Source: Pisaster brevispinus
Lineage: Eukaryota > Echinodermata > Asteroidea > Forcipulatida > Asteriidae
Direction: 5' to 3'
DNA: 64,000 nucleotides
Assembly (NCBI GenBank): GCA_023634235.1
Contig: JAMKCF010000013.1
Coordinates: 5,989,827 to 6,053,826, forward strand
Part shown: positions 36,501 to 48,390 of the stretch, in pieces
How positions within the stretch are numbered: position 1 is the stretch's first letter
How the letters are laid out: every line of letters starts with the position of its first letter
Position numbers and translations under genes: made by a program
Notes under the pieces: generated by a model
Databases searched by the model: none
What the model saw: the letters and a program-made list of their open reading frames with translations, nothing else
What the model was told of the DNA's origin: nothing

Positions 36501-39500
36501 ATTGCAGGCTGCCATAGTTTATCAATCATTCAAAACACAGTGGATGATATTGAATGGTCAGACAGTAGAAGGGTTAACTGTGTACTGTGTAGATGCATTC
36601 ACACTGTGATATCATAATATTGCAGGCTGCCATAGTTTATTTATCATTCAAACCACAGTGGATGATATTGAATGGTCAGACAGTAGAAGGGTTAACTGTG
36701 TACTGTGTAGATGCATTCACCCCATGATATCATATTGCAGGCTGCCATAGTTTATCAATCATTCAAAACACAATGGAGGATATTGAATGGTCAGACAGTA
36801 GAAGGGTTAACAGTGTACTGTGTAGATGCATTCACCCCATGATATCATATTGCAGGCTGCCATAGTTTATCAATCATTCAAAACACAGTGGATGATATTG
36901 AATGGTCAGACAGTAGAAGGGTTAACTGTGTACTGTGTAGATGCATTCACCCCATGACATCATATTGCAGGCTGCCATAGTTTATCAATCATTCAAAACA
37001 CAATGGAGGATATTGAATGGTCAGACAGTAGAAGGGTTAACAGTGTACTGTGTAGATGCATTCGCCCCATTATATCATATTACAGGCTGCTATAGTTTAT
37101 CAATCTTTCAAAACACAATGGAGGATATTGAATGGTCAGACAGTAGAAGGGTTAACAGTGTACTGTGTAGATGCATTCACCCCATGATATCATATTGCAG
37201 GCTGCCATAGTTTATCAATCATTCAAATCACAGTGGATAATATTGAATGGTCAGACAGTAGAAGGGTTAACAGTGTATTGTGTAGATTAATTCACCCCAT
37301 TATACCATATTGCAGGCTGCCATAGTTTATCAATCATTCAAATCACAGTGGATAATATTGAATGGTCAAACAGTAGAAGGGTTAACAGTGTACTGTGTAG
37401 ATGCATTCACCCCATGATATCATATTGCAGGCTGCCATAGTTTATCAATCATTCAAACCACAGTGGATGATATTGAATGGTCAAACAGTAGAAGGGTTAA
37501 CAGTGTACTGTGTAGATGCATTCACCCCATGATATCATATTGCAGGCTGCCATAGTTTATCAATCATTCAAACCACAGTGGATGATATTAAATGGTCAGA
37601 CAGTAGAAGGGGTATTGGTAAAACGTTTGACCAAACAGTGTTGTCATCAAAGGAGTTTTTACCTTCAGTTGGCTGTCGCATATCAGGAAGTTGCTGTTGC
37701 ATATCAGGAACTTGCGTTTGAGGAATTCCCTGCCAAGGAAACAAAAGTGTGACCGTCATGCCATGCTCCTTATACAGACACTTCACTGGTCCTCATGTGC
37801 ATGTTGAGGCCAGACATAAAAGGGGCACATTGCCTTCAAATTAGGCGCTTTGGGCAACAAACAGCGTTTGTTATGGAATCAATACAGTTGGAAAGATATT
37901 TTCAAAGTAAAATTTAATGATGCACACAAATAATCCTTGAAATTGTGTGTTTTTTTGTGTAATTTTATGACAGAACACAAGCCCGCTGTTTTGTAGACCA
38001 ACAAATTTTGACTATAAATTGCTGACCGTATGTTAGCCTGGCTGTATTTCCAGAGGCAAATTTATGGGGTTTTTTTTTAAATCACTACTCACTACACTGT
38101 ATGTGTGCTAATGCATGAACAACTCAAAAGGGTAAGGAGTAGTTCAACAACTTGGAGAGATTTGAAGGCAGTGTGCCCCTTTAAAAAGAAGTGAAATCAT
38201 GCAGCAAAGTTGGTAACAATATATGAACCTAGTGTTGGGGGATGTCCAAAGATTTTAACATCCTTCAGGTCGTACAGTGAGTACAACTTTTTAAGACCCC
38301 AACCCCTCCCTGAAAGTAGTATTAATAATAAATGTTATTATTATTAGTAGTAGTATTAATACTACTACTAATAATAATAATAACATTTATATAGTGCTTA
38401 ATACTGGCATTTCTAGGTGCATTAACCTTAAATTACAAAGAGATGAGTCAGTAGAGGTAGCTTGGCGAACATTGAGAGGGAGATTGTTCCATTTGTTTGT
38501 GCTTGGCAGTATAGATGCAATATTAAAATACTGTTCATAGTTTTTTTTTCTTCTCCTCGTTTCAATGTACTACTAAATCGCAATTCCAGGCATTTATGAC
38601 TTACAGTCAGAAGGTACTCCATGGCTCGGTCTGGGTTGTTGAAGCTGGCATGGAGGGCGGCCTCCACCTTGTGTCTCTCGTATCCCAAACACACGATTTG
38701 TTCCACCATCGCTTTGTATTCGTCACCGGTAACCAGCATGGACTCTGCAGTGTTCACTGAAGCCAAGGGCTCATCACTGGCGTCCGTCATTGTAGTAGAA
38801 GAGGAACTATAAGAGAAATAAAACGGTCAAGGTTTAAAAATGATGCAAAGATGGCAAGTCAACGGGGCTTGGTGAGGAACACAAGTTTCACTTCACAAAT
38901 GCTAGAATTCAACAAATCTACGGCACCTCTAACATCACAACCTTTAATACCGGAGACCAGCTGTGGTCTAGTGTGGAGATCGTTGTGATGAGTTTGCTTG
39001 GGTTGAGATCATGTTGACCCTCCTATAGAGTGATCAAGTCTTGCGCAAAGAGGCCCCTAGGTTGAAGATTCCCCATGTGGTAGAGCTGCCAATGTCTTGC
39101 AATCAGAGAATTTTGTAGAAAAATCAGGAAGATATTCAGAATTCCATTCAACATCACAGGGAAAAAAGCTTCCATAATCAGGGAGACTGTCAAATTTGTT
39201 TCATCAGAACAAGGAAAGCTGGGTTTATTTTCAGGGACCTTTCTGCGGAACCAGGGAGAGTTGGCAGCTCTGGAGTCAGAGTCTATCAAGCGCCGGCTAC
39301 AACATACCTTGTGGTAGTGGCTGGTGCATTCTCTTTCTTCTCCTCTGGTGGTTTCTCCGTGGGTTTGCTTTCTGTTGCTTGGGTCGGGGACGGGTTGGAG
39401 GCTGACGAAGCAGGGGCTGCAGCAGGTGTCTCTGGCTTTGCAGGTTCTGCGGACTTGGCTGGTGCCTTGGGCTGGGAAAAAAATAAATAAATAAATAAAA

Positions 39501-42500
39501 ACCAAATTAGCTAAAAAAAACAAGAAGCTCCTTTTGCCACGAGGAAGCCAGAACTTGGAACCTTTTCATGGCCTGATAAAAAAAAAAATCTACTTGACTA
39601 ACAATAATAATAAGTTCTTATACATTACTTTATCTATGGGCAGGGCTCACGGTCCACTGTGTTTTCTCTAAAGGGAACTCTTTTGCCCTGTTTTTGATTT
39701 TTTGAAATTTTCAAAAGTGACAAATTTAGACAAACACCCTTTTTTTAAATTGACAGAAAATTTTATACACCCTTTCTTCACATTCTGGCAGAATTTGTCA
39801 GAAGGGTAAACATTGCTCCATCACAGCACAATTCATCGTAGACCTAGAATGACATGGAGGCATGTCCTCTCTTGCCCTGGTCTTGACTCTGGTGCCCCCA
39901 GACAAAGGTTTCCCGTAGACTTCCCAGATTTTCCAATGAGGGTGGCCCTCTTTGCAAAATGAAAATGGACTGAAGATGAAATTGCAAGATGAAATAGACA
40001 CAATTGGCGACCAGAGTCATGTGACTCATAGTGGGTATACAATGTAAACATGGCTGCTTCCCACCTTACGGCAGAAGCGCTCGGAAGCAGCCATGCGTTT
40101 CCATTCATGCTGCATGTTGCTTGCTGGGCTTGTTTACATTTTATACCCACCATGGGTCATGTGACTACAGTCGCTGACTGTGTTTATTACTGGCCTGCAT
40201 GAGCAACATTTGTGAAAATTCAATTCAAACAGAAATATTGTCTGCTTCTTTTTTCGCTGACCCAACCCAGAGCCGAGTATCGAGAGAGTTGCGACATAGA
40301 GGGACCAGCAACGTGGTTGCTGGACGCACCCTGTATTCGCCAATGTGTGTGTGGGGTTTTTTTTGACACAAAATCGCTTCTAATCGCAAGTTGTCGCAAC
40401 TCTCTTAATTGAAGGCTCTGACCCTACCTACCTTCGTCAGCATCACCACAACAAAACTCTTGTCATCAATCTTGTATTCACTGATTGGCATGTCATCATT
40501 GAGGATTTTACCTGGAGGCAAAAATAAATAAACGAATCACATATTTGTCCAGTGCTGATTGGTTCTGTGTTTGGTATAAGGACACATTGTAGGCATAAAA
40601 CTTTCTCCTTTCATGCAGACAATTTATAGATCAACTTGAACAAAATTAACATTATAGCGCTTTTGTTTCAGAAAGGTAAACAAGAGTGTAATGATCACAT
40701 AAAATTGAGTAAGACTCAACTAAAATGGTTTGATAATGTAAGAAAAAAATTTTGGATCAGTGTCAAGCGCCTAGGAATCAAAACAGCACTGTGACGTCAT
40801 ACTACGGACTCGATCTAAACGAAACAATGGAAAATACATAGCAACGAAGATAAACAACCTTCACTGTGACATATTTTACGTCACAACACAGACTATTTTT
40901 CTGGGGCACTGGTACTTCAGTGTTGACTTCACTTTTCATGGGCCTTTGCTAGGAACCATGCAGGGTGCTGCAAATGGCGTCAAACACTAGTTCAAAAATC
41001 AAAAAAGGGGTAGTTTTTACGATTAAATTTCAAGAAAATTACAGAGAGGAAAAATTTCAAACTTACGACCAAATAATAACTAAACACAAAACAAACAAGG
41101 ATAAATGGTCAAATTAGTTTGAGTGATTTGGTTCAATTTGATCTTTAAGACACAGCTCCTGAAAAGTGCAGACTGAACAAATTACCTGCATATATGAGTT
41201 TCTGCCCCGTCGACGGGAAATCTTTCCCCGTTTCAGCCTCGATTTTCTCCTTGAGAGACTTGACCTGGATGACAAAAAGCAGCAGAAATTTAATCAAGTT
41301 AAATAACAGTAATGCATTTTGATATTCAAGAACTGTCTTGACAATTCCATGCTTACTCACATTATAAGAAAAATTTTGGTTTTCTGAGTATCTTGGGAAA
41401 GAGTGTTGAATATGATGACCAAAAATATTACCACAATCTGTTTAGAAACTATCAAATTTGTCAGTAATTATGAGTGGAAATATGGCAATTGGATTCTGCA
41501 TCACTTTTCATCATGTTGTACACAAATGAACACAAAGGCCAAGGCCTCTGACTACTCTGGTTGCCCCCCATCAACCTCACATCACCCTGCAACTCTGGAA
41601 GCAACATCTTCCCCTACAACAGTCCTCAAATACTATGGAGGCCTTGGTCGATCATGGACACAGTCCCCGCCAATCCTCACAAAAATCGTGAAAGTGTAAC
41701 CTACATGTAGGCTTAAGGTTCCTGTGGTGTGAGCTAATTCAGATTATGTACATGGATGAATACAATACAAATTCTTTAACAACTTAAGGAATCTAGTTCG
41801 GGACTGCAGAAACTAGAGAGTTAGTGCCTTTGCGGGTGTGGATTATTAAATTATAGTACATTTGTAAATATTTCAAAGAATACATTTGTTCATTGTAAAG
41901 TGTTTTGAGCACTCAGCTTCCTCAAAATGTTTATATAAATAAATGTTGTTTGAAACGACTTACCAAGAATTGTGGAGGAAAAGCTTCATTTTGTACACAA
42001 CTTAATGAACGGACAAAAAGAAATGCGAGTGACAGAAATGCGAGTGACAGCATTTTTCCCCTCTAACTTAAATACAGTTAGTTGTTGTAGATTCTTGATA
42101 CCCTCATTTATAATTCAATATGGTAGGTATCTAGTACATGTACATATAACCATTTGGCTGTGGTACATTTGGTTTGAGGAAACTTTTCAATTGAAACCAA
42201 GTTAATTTTTGGCATGTCCATTTCACGAAATGCGAGTGACGGTTTTGTCCACCAGTGTCATGCTCATATTTAGTATCAATAATTTTTGTTAATACCATTG
42301 GGTTCATGCCTTATAGTTAAGCCTGTGCGTAAACGGTTTTTTTTTGTAACCGTGTAACCATTTCCGAAACGGTCGGTTACACGTGTAACCGACCGTTTCA
42401 GAAAAAAATTGAGTTCAAAAAAATTGGTTCAGACGACCGAGCACGATGTTCACTGCCATCGAACGGATTTTCGTCGGGGATGAATCACATAATGGAAACT

Positions 42501-44675
42501 TACTTGTAGGTGAAATTGTATCCAGTGAAATAAACAATCTTTGTCATTCAAGTGTCCGAGTTTCTTTATCAATAAAGTGCATTTTTAAGCCACCGCACTG
42601 GCATACTGCACAGGCTTGGCGATCGCGATCACGATCGCTCATAAGTAAAACACGCACGCACGCACGCACGCACATAACCACATGGCAGTGAGTTTCCCAC
42701 AACGTACCCACAACGTTTGCTCGCCCGCCGGTAGTCCACACATGCACACAGCACATGGTGTATTGTACAGTACAACAGCAAGTCCAAAGTCCATCCTAAA
42801 CAACATTTCGCACGCTGTGATTGGCCCGTTAAAAAATTTAATATTCATAAGAAAGCTTGGCTAGCCTCCAACTCTGTACACGTTCGCGAGTCGAGTAAAC
42901 AAATGCTGCACAATGTGGCGCACGCCCGCGGATTCTGTACTATACACAGCGTTGGGTTAAGGCTATTCAAGCAGCATTGACAACTTTTGCCGATTGAGGG
43001 CGTTTCAGGGCAAAGTTCATTGACTTTTTCTCAATCGTGCGTCGTTGATCGATCGTTAACACGAAGATTTCATTGCAAAGTAAGTTCTATAAAATCGATT
43101 CTCAAATTACAAAATCCATGAAAATGGTTGTTGATTAAAAAAGGATTACTGAGGGCAGAAATTAGGGGATAAGATAGTTCAAAAACGCAAATTTCCTTCT
43201 TCTTTTTTTTCTTTTTTTTGTGGTTATGCTACGAAAATTGTGTGCATCAATACATACGGGCGAGTGAAAACACTTGCGGGCGACTGGTTTTTCGGTTACC
43301 CGAACCGAAAAAACGTAAACGTGTAACCGAATAATCGGTCGGTTAACCGTGTAACCGTCACAGGCTTACTTATAGTATTGCCAAACCAAAAATGAAAGAG
43401 TAATTCCCTGTATTGTAAAAACTACATCACTAAGTTTGTAAAAGGATGCAAACAAGTGAAATGCGAGTGACGCTGGAATGGCCCCGCCTCTATTTTTTAA
43501 TCCGTGAGCTGAAGAAAACATAGGTCCTGACGTGTGGCTAGCCATGGGCGACTTATCTACAGTGGCTTGTGGCTTAGTAATGGCTGAATAAAGAGTTCCT
43601 TTATGCCAGAGATGTCAATAGCAAACTATAAATCCCAGTGGACGAGCGCTGATCTGAGTCGCTGAAACGGCTGCATTTCCTATTTCAGTCTTTTTCGTGT
43701 CGCTGCAGCGCGCTGTTTTACTCTGCACTGCTTACTGCTACTTTGTGTTCTGCGGTGGTGATGCTGTGAGCGATGAAAACTGCCTTGACCAAACCATTCA
43801 TCACCATGATGATGATCACACATGCACATCAGTAAACATCATGGCACCGACAATGTAAACATTGCGACTGCCAGCTCTGAGATTTTTCATAAAATTACAC
43901 CAAAACAAGCGTGCACATTTTCGTGTCAATGTGCTGTCTACAATTGAGCTACGGTAAGTGACAACTGGGAGGGAAAATTTTGGCATAAAATGTGGGTTTC
44001 TTTTCAAAAAGGTCCAAGAAGTCCAGCGTACTGGCTTTATTTATTGGGCTAGGCTGTAGTATGTAGTGTTAGGCTTCTCTGTCCACCAATTTGTTTATTT
44101 GCAACTTCCACTTTTCCAGCCACAGAATTAGTTTGTTGCGATAATAAGAACCCTCCATCATTTGTCCATCCTCCCAACGATCACAGACTGGAGGGTAACG
44201 AGACAACCTCAGTAACAAACCACCAATTTGAAAGTGGTAAAAATTGGGCAAATCTGGTCACTAGTCATGCTAGTCTGACAAAAATGGCTGAAATTACACT
44301 TATGGCATACGCCATACTGAGTGTGATTTATTAATATTAATATTACTGTTATGTCGGGAGGATGGAGAGGAGAGGGTTGTTATGATTTGCCCAACATACA
44401 TAGACAGACAGGAATGTTGCATTGTTTATGGTAATAATATTTCTATACAGTATTTTTACCCATTCCACTTTAAAAATAGCAATAATGAGTCAACATTTGC
44501 TCGTTAGTCAAGGGAGTAATTACTCCTCCGCCCGCAGCATGCACTGCATGCAGTCATTCTTCTAAAATGTCCGTAAATTGGGCAAAAAGTGCATAAAGAC
44601 GATAAATACCGTTAACGATTCGTCGATTTCCACCTTGAAGGTCTTCTGCTGCAGAGTTTTCAGTGTAATAAGCAT
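33566..44675 (-). CDS. RAD23: UV excision repair protein RAD23 homolog
   Basis: Nine coding exons on the minus strand join in phase: 44675-44610, 41264-41186, 40511-40432, 39471-39308, 38806-38605, 37729-37663, 35482-35355, 34614-34336 and 33682-33566 (TAA 33568-33566). They give 393 codons, close to the size of animal RAD23 proteins. Residues 1-75 are the ubiquitin-like domain ([16 protein letters not shown]..., [11 protein letters not shown]). It is followed by a Pro/Ala/Thr-rich linker (76-135), UBA1 (about 156-197, [20 protein letters not shown]), the XPC-binding/STI1-like domain (about 221-278, [12 protein letters not shown]), a Gly/Gln-rich linker, and UBA2 (about 350-387, [17 protein letters not shown]). 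RAD23 stabilises XPC in nucleotide-excision repair and carries ubiquitylated proteins to the proteasome through the UBL. All domains are intact. Introns are 0.7-3.3 kb, and several contain mobile elements or tandem arrays listed separately. Vertebrates have RAD23A and RAD23B; I cannot say which is closer, and a single pre-duplication gene is likely in an invertebrate. Confidence 0.95.
35604..35878. repeat. 56-bp tandem repeat derived from the inverted-repeat element (RAD23 intron)
   Basis: The unit starting CACAGAATTCTGCGCTTACA recurs at 35613, 35669, 35725 and 35781, exactly 56 bp apart, with a fifth decayed start at 35837. The flanks (GCTTACCACAGAATTCTGCG left, AATTTGGGCC right) show that it grew from one subterminal part of the same element family as copy f. 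Confidence 0.85.
36163..37608. repeat. 115-bp minisatellite, about 12 copies, in a RAD23 intron
   Basis: GCTGCCATAG (or GCTGCTATAG) starts at 36285, 36393, 36508, 36626, 36741, 36856, 36971, 37086, 37201, 37316, 37431 and 37546. Spacing is 115 bp in most steps, with 108 and 118 in the older left part. The array ends 54 bp from the small 67-nt RAD23 exon at 37663-37729. Sub-variants (CACAATGGAGGATATTG against CACAGTGGATGATATTG) cluster among neighbours, which fits unequal exchange. Confidence 0.93.
37818..38183. mobile_element. MITE-like element with GGGGCACA...TGCCTTCAAA termini
   Basis: Left AAAGGGGCACATTGCCTTCA and right (reverse complement) AAAGGGGCACACTGCCTTCA are near-identical inverted termini about 366 bp apart. 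The interior is AT-rich and non-coding. It lies in a RAD23 intron. A remnant with GCCCAAAGCGCC and GAAGGCAACATG near 49.83 kb may belong to the same family. Confidence 0.65.
38326..38410. repeat. Palindromic ATT/AAT repeat with retrotransposon-like 3' tail
   Basis: The arms around 38357/38358 are inverted repeats: 23 bp perfect, then a 3-nt offset. The right arm continues into AACATTTATATAGTGCTTA. That is the reverse complement of the (GCGC)TATATAAATGTTATTATT tails seen at the ends of CR1/L2-type elements. Confidence 0.5.
39845..39965 (-). repeat. Dispersed repeat related to 46.22 and 57.4 kb
   Basis: CCCTGGTCTTGACTCTGGTG, GTAGACTTCCCAGATTTTCC and GGTGGCCCTCTTTGCAAA are the reverse complement of blocks at 57.42-57.54 kb. 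It lies in a RAD23 intron. Confidence 0.45.
42318..43368. mobile_element. hAT-like non-autonomous transposon in RAD23 intron 1
   Basis: The termini TAAGCCTGTG and CACAGGCTTA are perfect 10-bp inverted repeats, extended by related GTAACCGTGTAACC sequence on both sides. Both ends are flanked by the identical 8-bp direct repeat CTTATAGT (42310-42317 and 43369-43376), the target-site length of hAT transposases. The 1051-bp interior has no long ORF, so it must have been moved in trans. Confidence 0.85.
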
Positions 44676-44906
44676 CTTTACCGTTTACCGTTAAACGGCT
44701 GCATCCAATACGGAGAGAAAAGGTGGTCTTTCTTTCTCTAGAAGATTCCTTTCATTCACACAATCATGACCAAGTGATTTCTGAGGTATACAGATTTCTG
44801 ACGAATAACACGATGCATTGCAGAAATGTGAACGATGCTTTGTGTGTACAGGGCGAGGGACAGGGTACCATACACAGTCGGTATATGGAGTGCCCTTTTT
44901 TGTATA

Positions 44907-44914
44907 TGACGTCA
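44907..44914. promoter_or_regulatory. Consensus CRE (TGACGTCA) upstream of RAD23
   Basis: A perfect palindromic TGACGTCA lies 232 bp upstream of the RAD23 start codon, inside GC-richer DNA where a promoter would be expected. This octamer is the binding site of CREB/ATF-type bZIP factors. Its position is suggestive, but no transcription start is known. Confidence 0.3.
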
Positions 44915-45506
44915 TGAAGTCATATTCATCCGCGCCAGCATTTAGGCATGCACAATAGTGCAGGGACTATTTTAGGTCAGTAGATTGTGATTTTGGGTTG
45001 AAAATTCTCACTATAAATAATCATGGAAGTAGTAATCAGTTCTGAACACCTCCCCCCAAAAAAACAAAAAACAAAACAACAACAACCCCAAAACAAACAA
45101 ACAAACAAACTGTTTTTTTATAGAAACTGTGTAATAAGCTCACAGATTTGTTGTTAACCAGCAATTCGCTTCAATCAAGTGTAAACTTTTCACAGGATGA
45201 TAATAATATGACCAAATAAATGTCACTTCCAGTGTTTTGGGTCAATGACCCCCAGTTTTAATGACCGCCCCCCACCGAAATTTGTGTTTTTCCCACCCCC
45301 TATCGGTCCATTACCATACCTACCATTATCAGTTGAAATCAGCTTCTTTCCAATTGTTTTTTCCCCAGATTGGCTAAATATGTGGCTAATATGGGGTTAC
45401 TAGTATTAGAACCTGTTCCTGTATAAAAAGTCACCCTGTATGTAATGGGTGCTTTTGCAGAGTGGCATGAACGATTCAGAAGCCATTATTTTAAGAAGAT
45501 CACCCT

Positions 45507-45547
45507 TTTTGTTTGTTTGTTTGTTTGTTTGTTTGTTTGTTTGTTTG
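45507..45547. repeat. (TTTG)n microsatellite
   Basis: About ten uninterrupted TTTG units. Similar simple tracts in the window are (CGCA)n at 42650-42672, (ATT)n at 54944-54966, (AC)n at 23730-23750 and the poly-G run at 3491-3510. Confidence 0.9.
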
Positions 45548-45905
45548 ATGGTTTGGGGTTTTGGGGAGGTTTTTTTTTTTGTGGGGGAGGGGGGTTGGTT
45601 TGAGCTGGGAGAAGATTATGGAATGACCTACCAACTTTGGGTTCTAAAAATGATCAATGACAGAAAGTAGATCTGACCTAAAAACAAGGGGAACTTTTAA
45701 GACTGAAAAGTCAATCAAGTTTGGAGGCCATGATGTTTCTTCTGATAAATATTTAAATTTAATTCCAATCAAAATTACAAAAATAATAATAAACACTTCA
45801 ACTACATGACAAAATAACTAATGCATTCACTTGAATACGGCCAGTCAGAGTAAACAGTCAAATCACAAGAAAGCACAGAATAAGAGGACACATTAAGTTG
45901 CCTCG

Positions 45906-46165
45906 GCTTTCATCTTGAACTGGTGGCAGTGTTCTCCCATTGTTCGGCCTTTTTGGTAGCGACCACAATTTCATCTGTGAGAGATAGCTGCTTTCATCTT
46001 GAACTGGTGGCAGTGTTCTCCCATTGTTCGGCCTTTTTGGTAGCGACCACAATTTCATCTGTGAGAGATAGCTGCTTTCATCTTGAACTGGTGGCAGTAT
46101 TCTCCCATTGTTCGGCCTTTTTGGTAGCGACCACAATTTCATCTGTGAGAGAAAGCTGCTTTCAT
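45906..46165. repeat. 84-bp tandem repeat, three copies, open on both strands
   Basis: GCTTTCATCTTGAACTGG starts at 45906, 45990 and 46074, with a decayed start at 46158; the spacing is exactly 84 bp (28 codons). Because 84 is a multiple of three, both strands keep open frames across the array. It lies between RAD23 and RRM2 and has no recognised homologue. Confidence 0.85.
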
Positions 46166-46663
46166 TTCGCAATAGTCACTTCCATTGAAAAAATCTGAAA
46201 GATTTTGGGAAACTTTCGAAGGTGTACCCATACCACCCAGGCCAAGACCAGGGCAATAGGCCTCCATTGCCTGTGTGTAACTCCAGGAGGCTTGGATGAC
46301 CTAATTGGTGATAAGCACAAAATCAAATAAAAGACACATTCTTAGTTTATCAAACCAGAAACCCACCTGGATCCATTTGAAGTCCAATGCCTGGGTGACA
46401 TGCAAGCTCACACACCCAGGGGTGTAGTTCAGTTTAGTTCGGTTCAGTTCTACTCAATCAGTTTGCTTAGACAATAGTACATGTTTATGGTACTTTATAA
46501 TAAATATGTTATAATGATTAAGTGGTTGCAGTCTCCCAAAAGCAAGCTTGTTTGGTGGATTGGACGCCCAATATTTATATAAACGAGTAAAGGAAATACT
46601 TGGAAATACTGTATAATTTAACATTGACACACAAAAAGGAGACACATGATCATCAAACACCAA

Positions 46664-46856
46664 CAGGGCCCGATTTCATAGAGCTGCTTAAGCAGAAAAT
46701 ATTGCTCAAAAATCCCTACTTAGCAATAATGAGCAGAACACCAGTCACAAATTGTACACGAGACATGGTATTTTGGCTGGTAACCTTATTCTGGTTAGCA
46801 TAATTTTGTTGTGCTTAGTTTGTTTTTGTGCTTAAGCAGCTCTATGAAATTGGGCA
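46664..46856. mobile_element. GGGCCCAATTTCATA inverted-repeat element, copy h
   Basis: The left end CAGGGCCCGATTTCATAGAG and right end CTCTATGAAATTGGGC form the inverted termini. The interior TTGCTCAAAAATCCC, CACCAGTCACAAATTG and GGTTAGCATAATTTTG is related to copy b. Confidence 0.65.
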
Positions 46857-48249
46857 ACATTAAGTGCACCTGGAGTGGCTCACCCTACAGCAGCTTTCAA
46901 GTAAATAACGAGACAATCATTATATTAATAACACATCATGTATAGGCCTACATCTAACAACTCCAGAGAAATGGAGGCCTTGAACATTCAGAACTTATCT
47001 AAAAGTTCATTACTAATAGCCTCCAATTGGGACCCCCTTTGCTCAACTCTCTGTCCTGACAAAACTGGACTCCATTGTTTTCCTTTGTGGTAGCAATCAC
47101 GGACCTATTGTCCCTTTTTGTTAAATAAGTCCTCAGTTTGAAAGTTACCACACAAACACCTGCACATCTGTGTTGCATACACTCTGTAGACATTGCTTTG
47201 TTCTCTTCAACACTGTAAAAAAATTCACTGTGTGGACAGGTGTAAGTCCACATAGTGTTTCAAGACCCTACATCGTGTGAACCTTTTTTTTGTTCTCAGG
47301 TCCACACTTCGTATGTATAACGCTTAAATACAAAAACCTGAGTGTAAACTTGAAGAAGAAAAAAAACAGACTAAATTAAAGCAATAATTTTTTTACCAAT
47401 ATAGGCAGTATATTCTGAAGACAAGAACATCTAGTTTTTAACGTCATGACACAAGAAAATAGAAAAAGAGTACAAAAATGAGCCAATCATGACCAATTAC
47501 ACGCACCCAAGTCTGACACCTTCAAAATCCCAGTATTTGGATTGCTCCATCGTAGGTCTTGCTTTAAAAGGGTGCCACCCAAAAGGCACGATGGTGCAAA
47601 TCCAAATGCCAGAAATCATGTATTTTGTGTGGCACAGGGTACAGCAAGAGCCATGTGGGTTCTGGCCGATAGTTACTGTTGTGGAGGTTTTATGAATTGG
47701 CCTACTAAAAGTGCCATGTAGACACAAGAGTAAAAAAAACAGTCTTAGACCTCACATTCCAAAGTTGACCAGTTTTTTTCTCTAAAAGAAGAAAATACAG
47801 TGAGACGCCACACAAACATTCACACTTACAAAGTTAAATAGGAGAAATTTTAAAGTCAAAAATGCCCCTTCTCGTTATCAAGCAACGTGTAATGTTTGTA
47901 AAGTGTCCATTTTGTCTTTGAGAAAGAACTTGGAAGGGTTCAAAATGTAAAGGCCAAATACTGAGACTTTGCAACGGAAGTTTTTTTTTTTTTTTAAAGC
48001 GCGTGCAATTATTACCACTTTAAGCATCGTCTCAGCGCAAGATTTTGTTTACGGACACACCATCTCACACCAGCAGGTGCTGCAAAGGAAGCCCGACTTA
48101 TTGGCTAAAAAAGCTCTTACAACAGATTCTAGGCATATGATCTTGTTTATCCTTTTACTACAGTTGGCTGGAAGACTTCAGCGCATAAAAACAAATTGTG
48201 AGAATGCCCTTCATGATTTTATCGTGTCAAGCACGACAGGACTTTTCCA

Positions 48250-48390
48250 AGGCTGTGTTCGAAACAGAGGCTACATGAAGCTACGGCTATGGCTAGATTT
48301 CCTTGTCATCACGTGTTGATTGAAGTAAGTTCTTAGCAACACCATTAGCCACAGTCATAGATAGCTGTAGCCACCAATTTGGATACAGAC
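48250..48390. repeat. Dispersed repeat rich in GGCTACGGC/GTAGCC, second copy
   Basis: The left GGCTGTGTTCGAAACAGAGG and right AATTTGGATACAGACAGCC ends are loosely inverted. The centre has GAAGCTACGGCTATGGC and GATAGCTGTAGCCACC. It is the same family as at 30.5 kb. Confidence 0.4.

Noticed and set aside
36249..37210. Repeated plus-strand ORFs ([14 protein letters not shown] type)
   Set aside because: They recur because of the 115-bp minisatellite. The unit length is not a multiple of three, and the array lies within a RAD23 intron.
35613..37608. A CRISPR array
   Set aside because: The repeats are direct tandem units without unique spacers, and the DNA is from an animal genome.
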